A stretch of 64,000 bases of DNA from Micromonospora haikouensis (lineage in GTDB: Bacteria; Actinomycetota; Actinomycetes; Mycobacteriales; Micromonosporaceae), in the NCBI RefSeq assembly GCF_900091595.1, contig NZ_FMCW01000031.1, forward strand, positions 34,972-98,971. The letters run 5' to 3'. The notes under the pieces are model-generated. The model saw only the letters and a program-made list of their open reading frames with translations. It did no database searches and had not been told where the DNA came from. Made by a program: the position numbers and the translations under genes. This document shows positions 62,936-64,000 of the stretch, piece after piece; positions within the stretch are counted from its first letter, which is position 1; each line of letters opens with the position of its first letter.

Positions 62936-64000
62936 TGAGCATCGACATGGCGCCGGTCGAGGTGGAGACGCGGCCGATGGATCTGTTGCGGTTCGCCACG
63001 GCCGGGAGTGTGGACGACGGTAAGTCGACGTTGATCGGCCGGTTGTTGTATGACACGAAGTCGTTGTTCACCGATCAGTTGGCGGCGGTGGAGGCGGTGT
63101 CCGCGGCGCGGGGGGACGAGTACACGAACCTGGCGTTGTTGACCGACGGTTTGCGGGCGGAGCGGGAGCAGGGCATCACGATCGACGTGGCGTACCGGTA
63201 TTTCGCGACGCCGCGGCGGAAGTTCATCATCGCGGACACGCCGGGTCACATCCAGTACACGCGGAACATGGTGACGGGGGCGTCGACGGCGGACCTGGCG
63301 TTGATCCTGGTGGACGCGCGTAAGGGCCTGGTGGAGCAGTCGCGGCGGCACGCGTTTCTGTGTTCGTTGTTGCGGGTGCCGCATCTGGTGTTGTGTGTGA
63401 ACAAGATGGACCTGGTCGACTTCGACCGGGAGGTGTTCGAGGCGATCGCGGACGAGTTCACGGCGTTCGCGGCGAAGTTGGACGTGCCGGACCTGACGGT
63501 GGTGCCGGTGTCGGCGTTGCAGGGTGACAACATCGTGTCCCGGTCGGAGAACATGCCGTGGTACGAGGGGCCGTCGTTGCTGCACCATCTGGAGCGGGTG
63601 CACATCGCCTCGGACCGGAACCTGCAGGACGTGCGGTTCCCGGTGCAGTACGTGATCCGGCCGCAGTCGACCACGGTGACGGACTACCGGGGGTATGCCG
63701 GTCAGGTCGCCTCGGGGGTGTTGAAGGCCGGTGACGAGGTGATGGTGCTGCCGTCGGGGTTCACCTCGCGCATCGCGGCAGTGGAGACCGCCGACGGGCC
63801 GGTCGAGGAGGCGTTCCCCCCGATGTCGGTCACCGTCCGCCTCGAAGACGAGATCGACATCTCCCGCGGAGACATGATCTGCCGCCCCCACAACGCCCCC
63901 ACGGTCGCGCAGGACATCGAGGCGATGGTCTGCTGGATGGACGAGACCCGCCCCCTGACCGTCGGCGGCCGCTACGCCATCAAACACACCACCCGCTCCG
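62935..64000 (+). CDS. cysN: Sulfate adenylyltransferase subunit 1 (3' truncated)
   Basis: 355 residues are visible before the window ends. It is the EF-Tu-like GTPase that drives APS synthesis: G1 GSVDDGKST, G3 DTPGH, G4 NKMD, followed by a beta-barrel domain. Bacterial CysN may be fused to APS kinase (CysC), which would complete PAPS synthesis; the window end hides this. ATG shares a base with the cysD stop (TGATG). The TTG/GGT-rich codon pattern continues from cysD to about 63.76 kb, then reverts to C-ending codons. Confidence 0.95.
   Translation, partial: MSIDMAPVEVETRPMDLLRFATAGSVDDGKSTLIGRLLYDTKSLFTDQLAAVEAVSAARGDEYTNLALLTDGLRAEREQGITIDVAYRYFATPRRKFIIADTPGHIQYTRNMVTGASTADLALILVDARKGLVEQSRRHAFLCSLLRVPHLVLCVNKMDLVDFDREVFEAIADEFTAFAAKLDVPDLTVVPVSALQGDNIVSRSENMPWYEGPSLLHHLERVHIASDRNLQDVRFPVQYVIRPQSTTVTDYRGYAGQVASGVLKAGDEVMVLPSGFTSRIAAVETADGPVEEAFPPMSVTVRLEDEIDISRGDMICRPHNAPTVAQDIEAMVCWMDETRPLTVGGRYAIKHTTRS

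Overview
The window is very GC-rich actinomycete DNA: G/C-ending codons, long antisense shadow frames, GGAGG-type ribosome sites and rare TTA codons. The mix of secreted plant-polymer hydrolases with CBM2 modules, the LacI-type operators and the gene repertoire fit Micromonosporaceae, most likely a Micromonospora-like organism. That placement is inference; there is no rRNA or other marker gene in the window.

Layout. (1) 1-3.7 kb: the end of a DUF1996 secreted protein, a voltage-gated ion channel of the bacterial sodium-channel type, and a secreted pectate lyase (PL1 plus carbohydrate-binding domain). (2) 3.8-10.8 kb: a six-gene leftward operon encoding a sedoheptulose-7-phosphate cyclase of the 2-epi-5-epi-valiolone synthase type, an SDR, a GMC flavoprotein, a Gfo/Idh/MocA oxidoreductase, a HAD phosphatase and an MFS exporter. 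It looks like a compact C7-cyclitol pathway without an aminotransferase or glycosyltransferase. (3) 11.3-26.4 kb: an L-arabinose regulon: a 1601-residue secreted enzyme with two GH43 domains, a LacI regulator, araA, a sugar ABC transporter, araD and araB. The same LacI-type operator lies at the araB promoter and twice at the GH43 promoter. (4) 27-29.8 kb: a second LacI regulator preceded by two xylanase-type palindromes, and a secreted CBM2-GH5 cellulase with a CebR-like operator. (5) 29.8-40.1 kb: an oligopeptide-type ABC importer, a STAS-domain protein, NhaA, a secreted CE1 esterase with CBM2, and a TauE/SafE transporter.

(6) 40.9-64 kb: the most unusual part. Two giant iterative PKS proteins with PUFA-synthase-like architecture (flavin enoyl reductase, KS, AT, three nearly identical ACPs and KR; then KS, AT, DH and a built-in phosphopantetheinyl transferase) are followed by a free ACP, an alpha/beta hydrolase, a PAPS-dependent sulfotransferase, a secreted beta-propeller-like protein, a lipoprotein esterase, an ABC-2 exporter, and cysQ-cysD-cysN, which runs off the window end. 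The gene set reads as one pathway: build a reduced or partly unsaturated polyketide chain, release it, sulfate it with locally produced PAPS, recycle the PAP by-product, and export a sulfated lipid. The product is not predictable from sequence alone.

No tRNA, rRNA, CRISPR array, transposase or phage gene was recognised. Strong GC-rich hairpins separate most convergent genes and mark likely transcript ends.
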